From F1-60-MAGs104 sp964355975 (GTDB lineage: Bacteria; Planctomycetota; Phycisphaerae; Phycisphaerales; SM1A02), in NCBI GenBank assembly GCA_964355975.1, contig CAYHFW010000002.1:124001-188000 (forward strand): a DNA stretch of 64,000 nucleotides, written 5' to 3'. Each line of letters begins with the position of its first letter. The stretch's first letter is position 1. Positions 8,720 through 17,719 of the stretch are shown piece by piece. The position numbers and the translations under genes are program-made. The notes under the pieces are model-generated. The model made no database searches. It was given only the letters and a program-made list of their open reading frames with translations, and had not been told where the DNA came from.

Positions 8720-9790
8720 ATGAAGATCTTGCTCGCGAATCCAAGAGGCTTTTGTGCCGGCGTCTACATGGCGATCGACGTGGTTGATCAACTGCTCGAG
8801 ATTTGCCCCAACGAAACGATCTATGTCTTTCATGAAATCGTGCACAACCGACACGTCGTGCAACGCTTTCAACGGCGTGGAGTTCAATTCGTCGAGTCGA
8901 TCCATGATGTTCCAGATGGCGCGATCGTCGTCTTCAGCGCGCACGGAGTGAGCCCCGCAATCCGTCTCGAAGCAAAGGCGAAACGACTCGCTGCAATCGA
9001 CGCAACCTGTCCACTTGTGACCAAGGTGCATGCTGAAGCAATTCGCTACGCACGAAAGGGCTATCAGATTCTCCTTGTGGGGCACCGACACCACCAAGAG
9101 GTCGTAGGAACGCTCGGCGAGGCGCCCGATTCAATGCAGGTTGTCGAGAGCCCAGCCGACATTGCGAACCTCGTCATTCACGATGCCGAGAAACTCGTCT
9201 ATCTGACGCAAACGACACTCTCGCTCGATGACGCAACAATTGTGATCTCGGCGCTCAAAGCGGCGTTTCCATCGATCAAAGAGCCACCGGTGAGCGACAT
9301 CTGTTACGCGACGACCAACCGACAACTTGCAGTCCGCGCGATCGCGCCGCAGTGCGACCTCGTGCTTGTCGTTGGAAGTGCGAACTCATCAAACTCTGTA
9401 CGCCTGACCGAGATTTCTATGAATCTCGGTACGCCCGCGCGTCTGATCGATGACCGAAGTGAAATCGTTCCCTCGTGGTTTGAAGGCGTCAACACACTTC
9501 TTGTGACTGCGGGGGCAAGTGCTCCAGAGGATCTCGTGCATGACCTCATCGAACAACTTGTGCGCGACTTTGGCGCCGAGGTCGAACAACATGATGTTTG
9601 CCATGAGCAGGTCGAGTTCGGCCTTCCGGGCACTCTCAAGACGATGATGCGCGCCCGCGATATTGACCCTTCAGACCGGCGCATCGTGCGCGGTGACGAG
9701 GGGGAGCAGTTGCGCGCTTGGTTCGCAAAGCATGAGATTCCCTTTCGGATTGTCGACCTGACGATCGCGGGTTCGACTCTCAAGAACTGA
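8720..9790 (+). CDS. ispH: 4-Hydroxy-3-methylbut-2-enyl diphosphate reductase
   Basis: 356 residues from the ATG at 8720. The frame is open much further upstream, but that part lies antisense to hpnC and the conserved family start MKILLANPRGFCAGV is here. IspH makes IPP and DMAPP from HMBPP in the last step of the MEP pathway, using a [4Fe-4S] cluster. The three cluster cysteines are visible in GFCAGV, DATCPLV and DICYATTNRQ. The substrate-contact motifs HEIVHNR and TQTTLS are also present. The protein is longer than common IspH proteins because of a tail of about 55 residues after the core (GLPGTLKTMMRARDIDPSD onward). Its divergent pairing with the squalene operon puts precursor supply and precursor use next to each other. 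Confidence 0.96.
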   Translation: MKILLANPRGFCAGVYMAIDVVDQLLEICPNETIYVFHEIVHNRHVVQRFQRRGVQFVESIHDVPDGAIVVFSAHGVSPAIRLEAKAKRLAAIDATCPLVTKVHAEAIRYARKGYQILLVGHRHHQEVVGTLGEAPDSMQVVESPADIANLVIHDAEKLVYLTQTTLSLDDATIVISALKAAFPSIKEPPVSDICYATTNRQLAVRAIAPQCDLVLVVGSANSSNSVRLTEISMNLGTPARLIDDRSEIVPSWFEGVNTLLVTAGASAPEDLVHDLIEQLVRDFGAEVEQHDVCHEQVEFGLPGTLKTMMRARDIDPSDRRIVRGDEGEQLRAWFAKHEIPFRIVDLTIAGSTLKN

Positions 9791-9842
9791 CCAGTCATCG
9801 CACCACATTCGAGCACGCACTGAGCACCCGCTGAGCACCCAC

Positions 9843-11015
9843 ATGGACTCTTTCTTTTCACTGACCCACGAGACGCTCTCGGCATGGATCGCCGCCCGCA
9901 GCATGCCTCGGCATACGACGGACCAACTCTTGGACTGGGTCTATCGCAAGAAGGTGTGCGATCCGATGCAGATGACGAATCTCTCGCGGGGCATTCGCGC
10001 CCAGCTGAGCGAGCAGATGCTGTTCACAACAGCGCGCACGGTTGCGCATCAGACAGCGTCGGATGGCACGCACAAGATGCTGCTCGCTTGGGATTCATCG
10101 AGTGCATCGAATGCAGAAGCCGCGCCATGCATCGAGCACGCTCCCAACACTGTTCAAGCAGACGGCGGCGACGCTGCGCCAGGTGCGCGCCCCAACATTC
10201 CACTTGAGATCGCACAACCACGCACTTCTATTGCGCGGGGCAAAGAGACCGAATGCGTGATGATTCCGACTGAGGATCGGCGCACCGCGTGCATCTCAAG
10301 CCAGCTCGGCTGCCCTGTGCGCTGCACATTCTGCGCATCCGGCATTGGCGGGTTGGAGGGCAATCTCACAGCGGCGCAGATCATCGAGCAGATCTTTCAT
10401 CTCACCTGCCTTCCGCGCGTTGAACGCATCTCGCATGTGGTCTTCATGGGAATGGGAGAGCCCCTCGCCAATTACGAGGCCGTCACAACTGCCATTCGCA
10501 CAATCAATGCGCCGTGGGGATTCGGAGTCAGCGCGCGGCGAATCACCCTTTCTACAGTCGGGCTACCCGCTGCCATCCGCAAGTTCTGCGACTTTGAGAT
10601 TCCAGTCACCCTTGCGCTCAGTTTGCACGCTCCCAATGATGCGCTTCGCCGCGAAATCATTCCGTGGGCGCAGTTCAGCACGATTGACGAGTTGCTCGAT
10701 GCCTGCGACGAGTGGTTTCGCCGCAATGGTCGCGAGATCACACTTGAGTACATCCTGCTCGGTGGATTCAACGATCGACCAGAACACGCCGAAGAACTTG
10801 CAACACACGCGCTGCGAATTCACGCCAACGTCAATCTCATCCGCTACAACGAGGTCAAAGGGATGCCCTACCAGCGACCCGCGACCGAAGACGTCTTACG
10901 TTTTCAGAACATTCTGCGCAGTCGCGATGTCAATGTGCACATTCGTGCAAGCCGCGGACGCGATATCTCGGCCGCCTGCGGCCAATTGCGGCACGAACAA
11001 GCCTCGTCCACCTAA
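9843..11015 (+). CDS. rlmN: Dual-specificity RNA methyltransferase (23S A2503 / tRNA A37 C2-methylation)
   Basis: 390 residues. A radical-SAM enzyme that methylates C2 of A2503 in 23S rRNA, and in some bacteria A37 of tRNA. Seen: the radical-SAM cluster motif CPVRCTFCASG, the GMGEPLANY motif, SLHAPNDALRR, and the C-terminal catalytic Cys in DISAACGQLR. The first methylated Cys pairs with it. Compared with usual RlmN sequences there is an extra, low-complexity stretch of about 45 residues (about 84-130, rich in Ser, Ala, Asn and Pro) between the N-terminal accessory domain and the ECVMIPTEDRRTACIS strand. The upstream gap contains TGAGCACCC twice (9821 and 9832), too short to interpret. Confidence 0.95.
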   Translation: MDSFFSLTHETLSAWIAARSMPRHTTDQLLDWVYRKKVCDPMQMTNLSRGIRAQLSEQMLFTTARTVAHQTASDGTHKMLLAWDSSSASNAEAAPCIEHAPNTVQADGGDAAPGARPNIPLEIAQPRTSIARGKETECVMIPTEDRRTACISSQLGCPVRCTFCASGIGGLEGNLTAAQIIEQIFHLTCLPRVERISHVVFMGMGEPLANYEAVTTAIRTINAPWGFGVSARRITLSTVGLPAAIRKFCDFEIPVTLALSLHAPNDALRREIIPWAQFSTIDELLDACDEWFRRNGREITLEYILLGGFNDRPEHAEELATHALRIHANVNLIRYNEVKGMPYQRPATEDVLRFQNILRSRDVNVHIRASRGRDISAACGQLRHEQASST

Positions 11016-11040
11016 ACGACTGCGCACTGGATTGTCGCAC

Positions 11041-14000
11041 TCACGACACGCCAGAATCTGCGGCGATTTGCGTGATTTCAGCTCCGTCCATCGAGCGAAT
11101 GCTGCCATTGACGGCGGCATCGTGGAAGCGCCGCGCACAATCAATCCACGCAGCGCGTGTTCCCCGCGCGACCGCCGCACGCTCAGCGAGTGCGATCAGT
11201 GACTCTTTCGCACCGCGCGATCGCATGTTGCCGCGCAATCCGCTCGGAATGAATGGCAGCGTCGCGCGCAAGATGCGGTCGGGCCAATCGCTCGAACGAA
11301 ACTCGACCACCCATCGGTGCGATGCGATCCGCACCTCGAGGCGGTGCAGGTAACGCCTGCGAATCTCATCGCCACGCGCAAGGCGCACACCAAGGGTGTT
11401 GCGAATGCGATGGTCCTGATCCAGACTTGTTGTCAACGCTCCGACATACCAGAGGTCGCGAATGAGAAAACACTCAGCAAGTGGCAAAATCATCAGCCGC
11501 GCGAGTTCGCAACCCTCGTCCGTACCGTCGGTGTTGCGAAGTGCCGTAATGCACGCTGCGTACTGCGTTGCGTATTCAAAGCCTCCCCACATCTCACACC
11601 GACGCATCGCCGTGGCGAAATCGCGCATCGCCTCGCGACCATGACGGGTGCCCGCGAGCGGACTCAGCTGTCCGAGCGCCGCGGCGACTGCCTTTCGCAA
11701 CCGCTTGCCGCGACTGCGATCCCGTCTGCCGCCGAGTTGACGATCTGCGCTCACGCGGCGTGCGAGGCGCAATGTCTCATCCGAAGCCGGCAGCGCAGCA
11801 GGAACCCCCGCCCCCTCCTGCGCGCGCTCTGTGGAGCGCACTGCGAGTAATCGTCCAAGCTGAACTGCCTCAAAACTGCGTGCATATCCGCGTGATTCCA
11901 TCCTCCGCGCCGCCGCTTCGAGCGCATCGATCGTGACAGGAATGAACCCACGCTGAAACGCGATTCCGAGGGCGACGAGATCACTCTGTCGGTCACTGAG
12001 AAAAATCGCGCGCGATTCTGTCACGATGTCGAGGAGCACGCACCGACTTGCAAGCGTGGTGACCTGCGCAATCGACGACAGCCGACTCGCGCACCGCTGC
12101 GAGACCTCGTCGATTTGATCCTCGAGTGGTGCGATGTTTGCAACGAGTGCGGTGCGCGTCGGATCTGCAACGCGCAACTGCGCATCGGTTGCGATCGCGC
12201 GAATTGTCTCAACGGGGTCAACCCCGATCACCAAGTCCGCCTCGCCGTAAGGAATCTGAATCGTGCAGCTCGCCGCGCTCGGCGCTGCGGACTCGTCCAT
12301 ACGCGTGAAGCTGAGTTGCGACCACGCGCGTCGCCCAGGTCCGATGGCCACGCCAAGGTGCGTCCACTCGACGCGAAACCCCATCGCACGCCCCGCCTCG
12401 GCCAGCAACTGCCCTGCGACCCCAGGAGCATCTCCCCGAAAGCCCGCGATGTGAACTCTCCACATTCCCTGATCAGCATGCGCAGGTCTCGGGGGCGTCA
12501 CGCGCACAGAAGTGCGAAGTGCATCGATTCCCGCTGGAGGACGCGTGCGAATGATCTCGACCTGCTCGAGCAGTGATTCGAGGCGAAAGAGCATCCCGCG
12601 CGCACCAGGCACGACTGTGCGCTCGACGAGCGGTTCGGGGCGCAGCGGGTCAGAGCCGCGCAGTAATCCACGTGCGATCTGGGTCGCCAACCCAGGATCA
12701 CGCAACTCGCAGGCGTTATCTGCTGGCAGCACAAATCTCTGAAATCGCAGAAATCCATCGAGGTCGATCTCGCGCGCGGTACGTTCGAGAGCGACCACAT
12801 CAAACCGAGGCGGAGGACCATCCTGCGCAATGATGATTGTCAGCGCCGACGACTCTGCAGCCGCGACGAGTCCGTTGCGGAGCGCTTCACGGTCATTGAT
12901 GTCGACGCGCAGGAATGCAAGCCGAGACTCAGCATCGGCTGCAGAGCAAGCGCGCGCGAGTCGCTCGATTTCGATCTGCGTCTCGCCAGAGAAACTGCAA
13001 ACAACAACGACCCGCGGGGCAGACTCACTCGCGGCTTGGCGCACGAGCGCAATCCCCTCGCGTTCAAATCGCCGCGCATCCCATATCTCTGCGGTGCAGG
13101 CGATGTCCGCTGTCGTTGCACCACCCCGCTCTGCCACGATCGCGCGTGTGAGTCCATCGGCGAATGCGCGCTCTGCGATCGTCTCTGCAGCACAAGCGAT
13201 CTCTTCAGCGATGAGATCAAATCCTGCAGCAAGCCCAATTCCGATTCCGCGGCGAGGAAGTTCGACCGTTGCAACGCCGGGAGGAACACGCGCGAGCCGC
13301 TCGGAGAGTTGCAATCCAGGGCGCACCTCATGCAAGAGGCGAATGACACGACGCGTCAGCAAACTCGTCCGCAGCCCATCGTTGATGCCGAGCGGCTCGA
13401 CATCACCTGCACTCGGAGGCATCGAATCCCACCAGACTTGCGCAGGAACCCCCTCATTCGCACGCAACGCCTCAGCGATCGCAACGATGCGGGGCGCGAC
13501 CGACCCTGGCCGCGCCTCGACAACGATGACGTGGTGGCAGCGCTCGAGCAACCGTGCAACGGCGGCGTCGTCAAGCGGTTCTGTGACAGTGAGCCGCAAC
13601 AATGGAACGCGACCAGTCATTGTCAGTTCATCGAGCATGTGACGAACTGCAACCGCACACGCTCCGATTGCGACGAAACCATATTGCTCGCGTTCACCTG
13701 GGCTCGGCAAGTGTTCGAGTCGATTCAGTTCGAGCCGCCGAACAATCTGAAGTGGATCAGACGACTCACCTGCGCGCGTCGTGTTCCTGCGCCGAAGCCA
13801 AGCATCGTGGTCGACGCGCGCGACATGGCGGTTTGGCGCCATGAGCAAAGTGGCGGCAGAACGAAGAATCGCGATATGTGCGATGATCGCGCAAGGACGG
13901 CGCGTCGCACGCGAGATTCGCAGCGCCCCGTCACACCCATCACGCAATCCTGCAACATCACACGGCTCGATCGCAGTCATCCCGCTGCGACGGCAGACTC

Positions 14001-14454
14001 GACGAGGGCAGGTCGTGGGCACCGCGAATGGGTTGTCTTCAAGCACGATGCAGACGCCCGCGCCTTCACCCAGCGGTGATTGTGCGAGTTGCGCAAGCGC
14101 CACGACCGCCTGATCGAGGTCGTCGTTGGCAATGAGAACGACTGCACGCCGTCCACGCGCCGCCTCTTGTGCGGCGAGCTCAATCGCTCGCACCGCATCG
14201 AACGCTGCAACGACGCGCACTCCATTTCGCGCCAAAATGATTTGTTGCTCGGCACCCTGAGCGCACTCAAAGATCCCTTCAAAAGGTGCGCGCCGCGCTC
14301 CCACAACGAGACTCACATCGAGTTCAGTCTCAAGGAATCCTTTCAGCAATCCCTCTGACGCGGTGCAGAGAGCGTGACCATCGACCCGACCCAGGGGGAT
14401 GGTCCACGTCGGCAATGTCGGGAATGTCGGCGATGGCGATGCGCTAGCGTCCAT
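11041..14454 (-). CDS. Indolepyruvate ferredoxin oxidoreductase-like IorA/IorB fusion, divergent
   Basis: 1137 residues. Start taken at ATG 14454, which lies inside the last codons of the upstream HAD gene (11-base overlap); a longer frame to 14607 would overlap it by 164 bases. Order seen: a pyrimidine-domain-like region (about 20-200) with GVCIVLEDNPFAVP and CDVAGLRDGCDGALRIS, as in IorA; a transketolase-C-like region (about 280-370, GFVAIGACAVAVRHML, HHVIVVEARPGSVAP); a degraded central region (about 400-560); a gamma/IorB-like domain (from about 665, GFRGDAPGVAGQLLAEAGR, EADLVIGVDPVETI); and a C-terminal helical region like the tail of fused indolepyruvate oxidoreductases. The TPP-activating Glu context is replaced (RNGVRVVAAFD), no TPP-binding GDG motif is visible, and there is no ferredoxin CxxCxxC cluster. 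It is a clear homologue, but the standard reaction is doubtful. Confidence 0.75.
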   Translation of the reverse strand: MDASASPSPTFPTLPTWTIPLGRVDGHALCTASEGLLKGFLETELDVSLVVGARRAPFEGIFECAQGAEQQIILARNGVRVVAAFDAVRAIELAAQEAARGRRAVVLIANDDLDQAVVALAQLAQSPLGEGAGVCIVLEDNPFAVPTTCPRRVCRRSGMTAIEPCDVAGLRDGCDGALRISRATRRPCAIIAHIAILRSAATLLMAPNRHVARVDHDAWLRRRNTTRAGESSDPLQIVRRLELNRLEHLPSPGEREQYGFVAIGACAVAVRHMLDELTMTGRVPLLRLTVTEPLDDAAVARLLERCHHVIVVEARPGSVAPRIVAIAEALRANEGVPAQVWWDSMPPSAGDVEPLGINDGLRTSLLTRRVIRLLHEVRPGLQLSERLARVPPGVATVELPRRGIGIGLAAGFDLIAEEIACAAETIAERAFADGLTRAIVAERGGATTADIACTAEIWDARRFEREGIALVRQAASESAPRVVVVCSFSGETQIEIERLARACSAADAESRLAFLRVDINDREALRNGLVAAAESSALTIIIAQDGPPPRFDVVALERTAREIDLDGFLRFQRFVLPADNACELRDPGLATQIARGLLRGSDPLRPEPLVERTVVPGARGMLFRLESLLEQVEIIRTRPPAGIDALRTSVRVTPPRPAHADQGMWRVHIAGFRGDAPGVAGQLLAEAGRAMGFRVEWTHLGVAIGPGRRAWSQLSFTRMDESAAPSAASCTIQIPYGEADLVIGVDPVETIRAIATDAQLRVADPTRTALVANIAPLEDQIDEVSQRCASRLSSIAQVTTLASRCVLLDIVTESRAIFLSDRQSDLVALGIAFQRGFIPVTIDALEAAARRMESRGYARSFEAVQLGRLLAVRSTERAQEGAGVPAALPASDETLRLARRVSADRQLGGRRDRSRGKRLRKAVAAALGQLSPLAGTRHGREAMRDFATAMRRCEMWGGFEYATQYAACITALRNTDGTDEGCELARLMILPLAECFLIRDLWYVGALTTSLDQDHRIRNTLGVRLARGDEIRRRYLHRLEVRIASHRWVVEFRSSDWPDRILRATLPFIPSGLRGNMRSRGAKESLIALAERAAVARGTRAAWIDCARRFHDAAVNGSIRSMDGAEITQIAADSGVS

Positions 14455-15319
14455 CGAGCACCTCGTCGACGACGAACGCGAGCGCACTCGCATCGTGGTC
14501 TGGGGCGCGTCGCTTGCCACACCGCGCGACGTCTGGCTCAGCGTTCGCAACGGCGTAACTGCACTGCGCACCTTGCAGCATCCCAATGTCATTGAGTCCA
14601 TCTCCAACCGTCACGACCTCGCCCGGATCAATGCCCCGCGTCTTGCAGAGTTTCTGAATCATGCTCCACTTGTCGACGTTGGCGTCAAAGATCTCGAGCA
14701 GGTGTGTTTCGACGCCTGCTTGCCCGAGGGCAACGAGTGCGGGCCAGTGCTTGAGAGTGAGTCGCTCAGGAACTTCTTCTCGAATCGTTGCAGCAACCCG
14801 CTCAAGTTCATGTGCCGCAGCGACCGTGCCAACGCGCAGCACATGTTCAAGTTGCACCCGACGCACGCTTGCATCGCTGTCGAGCGCAGCGACAGAACGC
14901 GTGACCAGAGGATGCACGCTGAACCACCAGCGACTCGCTTCGTCGAGTTGAGCATCGCCGACCAAGAGGTAGTCGTATCCCGCGTGCGTTGCATCCTTGA
15001 GGAGGTGCGCGAGGTGTCCGTGGTGCACGAGACTTTGCGTGCAATGCGCGACCAAATCGCTCGAAATCACGATGCGATCGACACAATCGCCACTCCTGAC
15101 CTCGTGCATTGCCGCCCCCCCCGCGGTAATCGTCATTCCAGCCCCGAGGGTTGCTTGCGCCACAGCGCGACACTCGACCCACGAGCGCCCCGTTGCAAAA
15201 ACGACCTCGATTCCAGCCTGCCGTGCACGATCGATCGCATCACGGTTCTTCTGTGACACCTCTCCGCGTCGGTCAAGCAGTGTGCCATCCAAATCAGTCA
15301 CAAGAATTCGACATCGCAT
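14444..15319 (-). CDS. HAD-superfamily (Cof-type) phosphatase
   Basis: 291 residues. The start is the ATG at 15319, where the protein begins MRCRILVTDLDGTLLDRRG; the open frame continues upstream to 15637, but that part is antisense to the divergent membrane-protein gene. Motif I is DLDGTLLD with the nucleophile Asp, motif II is VVFATGRSW, and motif IV is VVTVGDGLNDIGML. The inserted C2-type cap (about 90-200) marks Cof/YbiV-type sugar-phosphate or flavin-phosphate phosphatases. The substrate cannot be told from sequence. It is translationally coupled to the large oxidoreductase-like gene downstream through an 11-base overlap. Confidence 0.9.
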   Translation of the reverse strand: MRCRILVTDLDGTLLDRRGEVSQKNRDAIDRARQAGIEVVFATGRSWVECRAVAQATLGAGMTITAGGAAMHEVRSGDCVDRIVISSDLVAHCTQSLVHHGHLAHLLKDATHAGYDYLLVGDAQLDEASRWWFSVHPLVTRSVAALDSDASVRRVQLEHVLRVGTVAAAHELERVAATIREEVPERLTLKHWPALVALGQAGVETHLLEIFDANVDKWSMIQKLCKTRGIDPGEVVTVGDGLNDIGMLQGAQCSYAVANAEPDVARCGKRRAPDHDASALAFVVDEVLDGR

Positions 15320-15353
15320 TGGATTGCGTCGCAATGCTACACTTCGCCCCCTT

Positions 15354-16178
15354 ATGGATCGCAAACGACTCGGTAGCGTGCAACAAACCGACCTCACTGA
15401 GGGTCGCATCAACGATGACTTTCTCTTCTGGCTCAAGACCAGCGGACCCAATTGGCTTCTCGCCGTTTTGGTCGTCGCATGTCTCGTCATGGGGTGGAAT
15501 TGGTGGAAGAATCGCGCAGCGCAAGCACGCGACCTCGCATGGACTGAACTGAATGCGGCAGACATCCCATCGGCCCTCAAAGATGTTGCAGCGAAACACG
15601 GCGATGTCGATTCGGTCGCAACGTACGCATTGCTCAATGCGGGCGATCGCTATCTGCAAAGCGTTCTCTCCGGCAAGCGGTTCGATCGCGAAGCGACTGC
15701 GGCTGACGCGACGATGACTCCAGAACTCAAGACCGAATGGCTCGCTGAAGCGGATGCGCTCTACCTCGATGTGATCACTGCGGCGAAGGGCGATCCAACA
15801 CGTGGATCACGGGGCTTCGAAATCGGCGCACTCTTTGGACGTGCGGCTGTTGCCGAATCACGCGGCGATGTCGCTGGAGCGAAGACAAATCTCGAAGCGG
15901 TGCAATCTGTTGCAGGCGACGACTACCCATGGCTCACCAAGAACGCGGCAGCGCGACTTGAGTCTTTGGGGGTGATTGCCACTCCGTATCCGATTCCTGC
16001 AGCGCCTGTGGCGGCACTTCCGCCAACGGTGGATCCAGCAACTGGACTCGCCCCCACATCGCTCTCGCCAGACACAGATGCGCTCAAACTGCTTCTGGGA
16101 GATATGGCAAAGAGTGGAACTGCTCCAGTTCTCGCACCGCCTCCAGCGCCTGCACCAGAGCCAAAGCCGACTCCCTGA
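15354..16178 (+). CDS. Membrane-anchored TPR-like protein
   Basis: 274 residues from the ATG at 15354, 34 bases from the divergent HAD gene start. An N-terminal cytosolic stretch is followed by one membrane segment (about residues 33-50, WLLAVLVVACLVMGWNWW), then helical repeats (about 55-205) with alternating Ala-rich helices (ATYALLNAGDRYLQS, LFGRAAVAESRGDVAGAKTNLE), and a Pro/Ala-rich tail ending EPKPTP. The architecture resembles YfgM-like or other membrane-tethered tetratricopeptide proteins that act in envelope protein assembly. This is a resemblance of layout only; sequence similarity is not strong enough to name it. The rluD-like gene starts 28 bases downstream, so the two may be co-transcribed. 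Confidence 0.82.
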   Translation: MDRKRLGSVQQTDLTEGRINDDFLFWLKTSGPNWLLAVLVVACLVMGWNWWKNRAAQARDLAWTELNAADIPSALKDVAAKHGDVDSVATYALLNAGDRYLQSVLSGKRFDREATAADATMTPELKTEWLAEADALYLDVITAAKGDPTRGSRGFEIGALFGRAAVAESRGDVAGAKTNLEAVQSVAGDDYPWLTKNAAARLESLGVIATPYPIPAAPVAALPPTVDPATGLAPTSLSPDTDALKLLLGDMAKSGTAPVLAPPPAPAPEPKPTP

Positions 16179-16205
16179 TGCCGGCGCCCTCGCGCTGGGG
16201 CTGCG

Positions 16206-17378
16206 ATGAATCCTGAACCTCCCAGTGATGACTCGAACGCGCGCGCGCGCGCCGAGAGTTCGCCGCTTCTTTCAGACGCGGGAACGGTCGACCGTGATGC
16301 GCTTTTCGCACTCTACGAAGAGTCTGCTGGCGCAGATGAAGACCGACCTGTCTCGGTGACGTTCACGCTGAGTCACGACCTCAACAAGCGACTCGATCGC
16401 TACCTCGTCGATCGCGTTCCATTCTTGAGTCGAACATCTCTGCAGCGCCTCATCGATGAGGACGCAGTGCTTGTGAATGGGCGCGTGGCCAAGGCGAGTA
16501 CAAAACTGCGTCTGGGCGATGTCGTCTGCGCGACCCTTCCTCCCCCGCCAAGTAGTGAGATTCCCGCAGAAGAGATGGCGCTCGATGTGCTCTTCGAAGA
16601 TCAAGAGATGATCGTGATCAACAAGCGCCCAGGACTCATCGTGCACCCAGCGCGCAGCCACAAGTCGGGAACGCTGATCAACGGACTCGCCTGGCATTTT
16701 CAGAATCGCACCAGTGGACAGCTCTCTGGGGTCGGCAAAGAATTCGCGCGACCTGGCGTTGTGCACCGACTCGACAAGCACACAAGCGGCGTCATGGTTG
16801 CCGCCAAGACAGACACTGCGCACTGGCGTCTCGGAAAGCAGTTTGAGATGCGCCAGACACAGAAGCGATATCTCGCGATCGTTGAGGGTCATCCTGAACC
16901 GTTCGTCGACTTGATCGATCTGCCACTCGGAAAGCATCCGACAATTCGCGAGAAGTACGCAGTGCGCCACGACGAGACAGCGAAGCCCTCGCAGACTTTT
17001 TACCGCGTGCTCGAGAACTACCTGGGTTACTCGCTCGTCGAACTCGAGTTGCGCACTGGTCGCACCCATCAGATTCGCGTGCATCTCTCGCACATCGGCT
17101 ATCCACTGATGGGCGATGACATGTACGGCGGAAGTCACATCACCGAGCGTGACATCGGTGGAGACAATGACACACCGCTCATGATGCGTCAGGCACTTCA
17201 CGCTGCGTATCTTGGACTCCGCCACCCGATTTCAAATGAGCCGATGAGTTTTCAGGCACCACTTTGGGGAGACATGCAGCGCACCGTCGACCTGTTGCGC
17301 ACCCACCGATTTCAACGCAAGATCGATTCAGGCGGAACGATTGTCAATGTGCCAGACACGCGACCAACCCCGCGCTGA
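16206..17378 (+). CDS. RluA/RluD-family 23S rRNA pseudouridine synthase
   Basis: 390 residues. An N-terminal acidic/disordered extension of about 45 residues precedes an S4 RNA-binding domain (KRLDRYLVDRVPFLSRTSLQRL, with VLVNGRVAKASTKLR), then the catalytic RluA-type domain. The catalytic Asp is in VVHRLDKHTSGVM, followed by RYLAIVEGHP and the RTGRTHQIRVHLSHIGYPL motif. S4 plus this layout is typical of RluD, which modifies helix 69 of 23S rRNA, but RluC-type specificity cannot be excluded, so no symbol is given. It is followed by a palindromic repeat cluster and converges on gpsA. Confidence 0.93.
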   Translation: MNPEPPSDDSNARARAESSPLLSDAGTVDRDALFALYEESAGADEDRPVSVTFTLSHDLNKRLDRYLVDRVPFLSRTSLQRLIDEDAVLVNGRVAKASTKLRLGDVVCATLPPPPSSEIPAEEMALDVLFEDQEMIVINKRPGLIVHPARSHKSGTLINGLAWHFQNRTSGQLSGVGKEFARPGVVHRLDKHTSGVMVAAKTDTAHWRLGKQFEMRQTQKRYLAIVEGHPEPFVDLIDLPLGKHPTIREKYAVRHDETAKPSQTFYRVLENYLGYSLVELELRTGRTHQIRVHLSHIGYPLMGDDMYGGSHITERDIGGDNDTPLMMRQALHAAYLGLRHPISNEPMSFQAPLWGDMQRTVDLLRTHRFQRKIDSGGTIVNVPDTRPTPR

Positions 17379-17409
17379 CCCCGCACTCGCACTCGCAGTC
17401 GCGCGCAAA

Positions 17410-17475
17410 GCCGTTCTTTGGAAAGAACGCATCATTAAGCGGGCCATTCCTTCCAAAGAACGAGATTTCGTGCGA
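17410..17475. repeat. Dispersed palindromic element, module A, copy 1
   Basis: 66 bases that match 63 of 66 positions in the copy at 55451-55516. CGTTCTTTGGAA (17412-17423) and TTCCAAAGAACG (17451-17462) are perfect 12-base inverted repeats separated by 27 bases. The left half can also fold on itself (GTTCTTT-GG-AAAGAAC), so two mutually exclusive hairpins are possible. Confidence 0.88.
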
Positions 17476-17560
17476 CGACGTTTCGCGTGGTTGCGCGCGC
17501 TGACCGTTCGCGTGCGACCTCGCGCTGCATTGGTGTCTTGGTGTCACGCGCTTGCGTCCT

Positions 17561-17656
17561 CGCGGCGGAATCTTCGCTCGCGGCGAGTTCTCGAGCCGAG
17601 CAAGTCTGCGCAGCTCGGCGAGAGTTGTTTGAGCCCCGAGTGAAGATTCCGCCGCG
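17561..17656. repeat. Dispersed palindromic element, module B, copy 3
   Basis: 96 bases with the cleanest terminal pairing of the three copies: CGCGGCGGAATCTTC at the left and GAAGATTCCGCCGCG at the right, perfect over 15 bases. The inner hairpin GCCGAGC / GCTCGGC surrounds the loop AAGTCTGCGCA. The left flank GCTTGCGTC and right flank ATCACGCT match those of the copies near 2 kb. Confidence 0.88.
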
Positions 17657-17719
17657 ATCACGCTTGCCAGAGCGCGCCACGCTCGCGCTGCGTTCATTGC
17701 CCGATCATTCAGCAGCCTG

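Larger units (their letters stand above)
17379..17719. other. Convergent intergenic gap filled by the composite A+B palindromic element
   Basis: 341 bases between the ends of the pseudouridine synthase gene and gpsA. Module A occupies 17410-17475 and module B 17561-17656, in the order A then B, with 85 bases between. No credible gene was seen. The open frames on the minus strand (for example through 17883) are translations of repeat sequence and continue antisense or out of frame into gpsA. Because both flanking genes end here, the element could serve as a two-way terminator. Confidence 0.7.

Noticed and set aside
9821..9840. Short direct repeat TGAGCACCC twice before rlmN, considered as CRISPR-like or operator
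   Set aside because: Two 9-base units with a 2-base gap are too short and too few for CRISPR and show no symmetry for an operator.
12830..14079. Plus-strand frames (270 and 347 codons) inside the oxidoreductase-like gene
   Set aside because: They lie fully antisense to a minus-strand frame with clear IorA/IorB-like homology; translations are Arg/Ser-rich with no recognisable domain.
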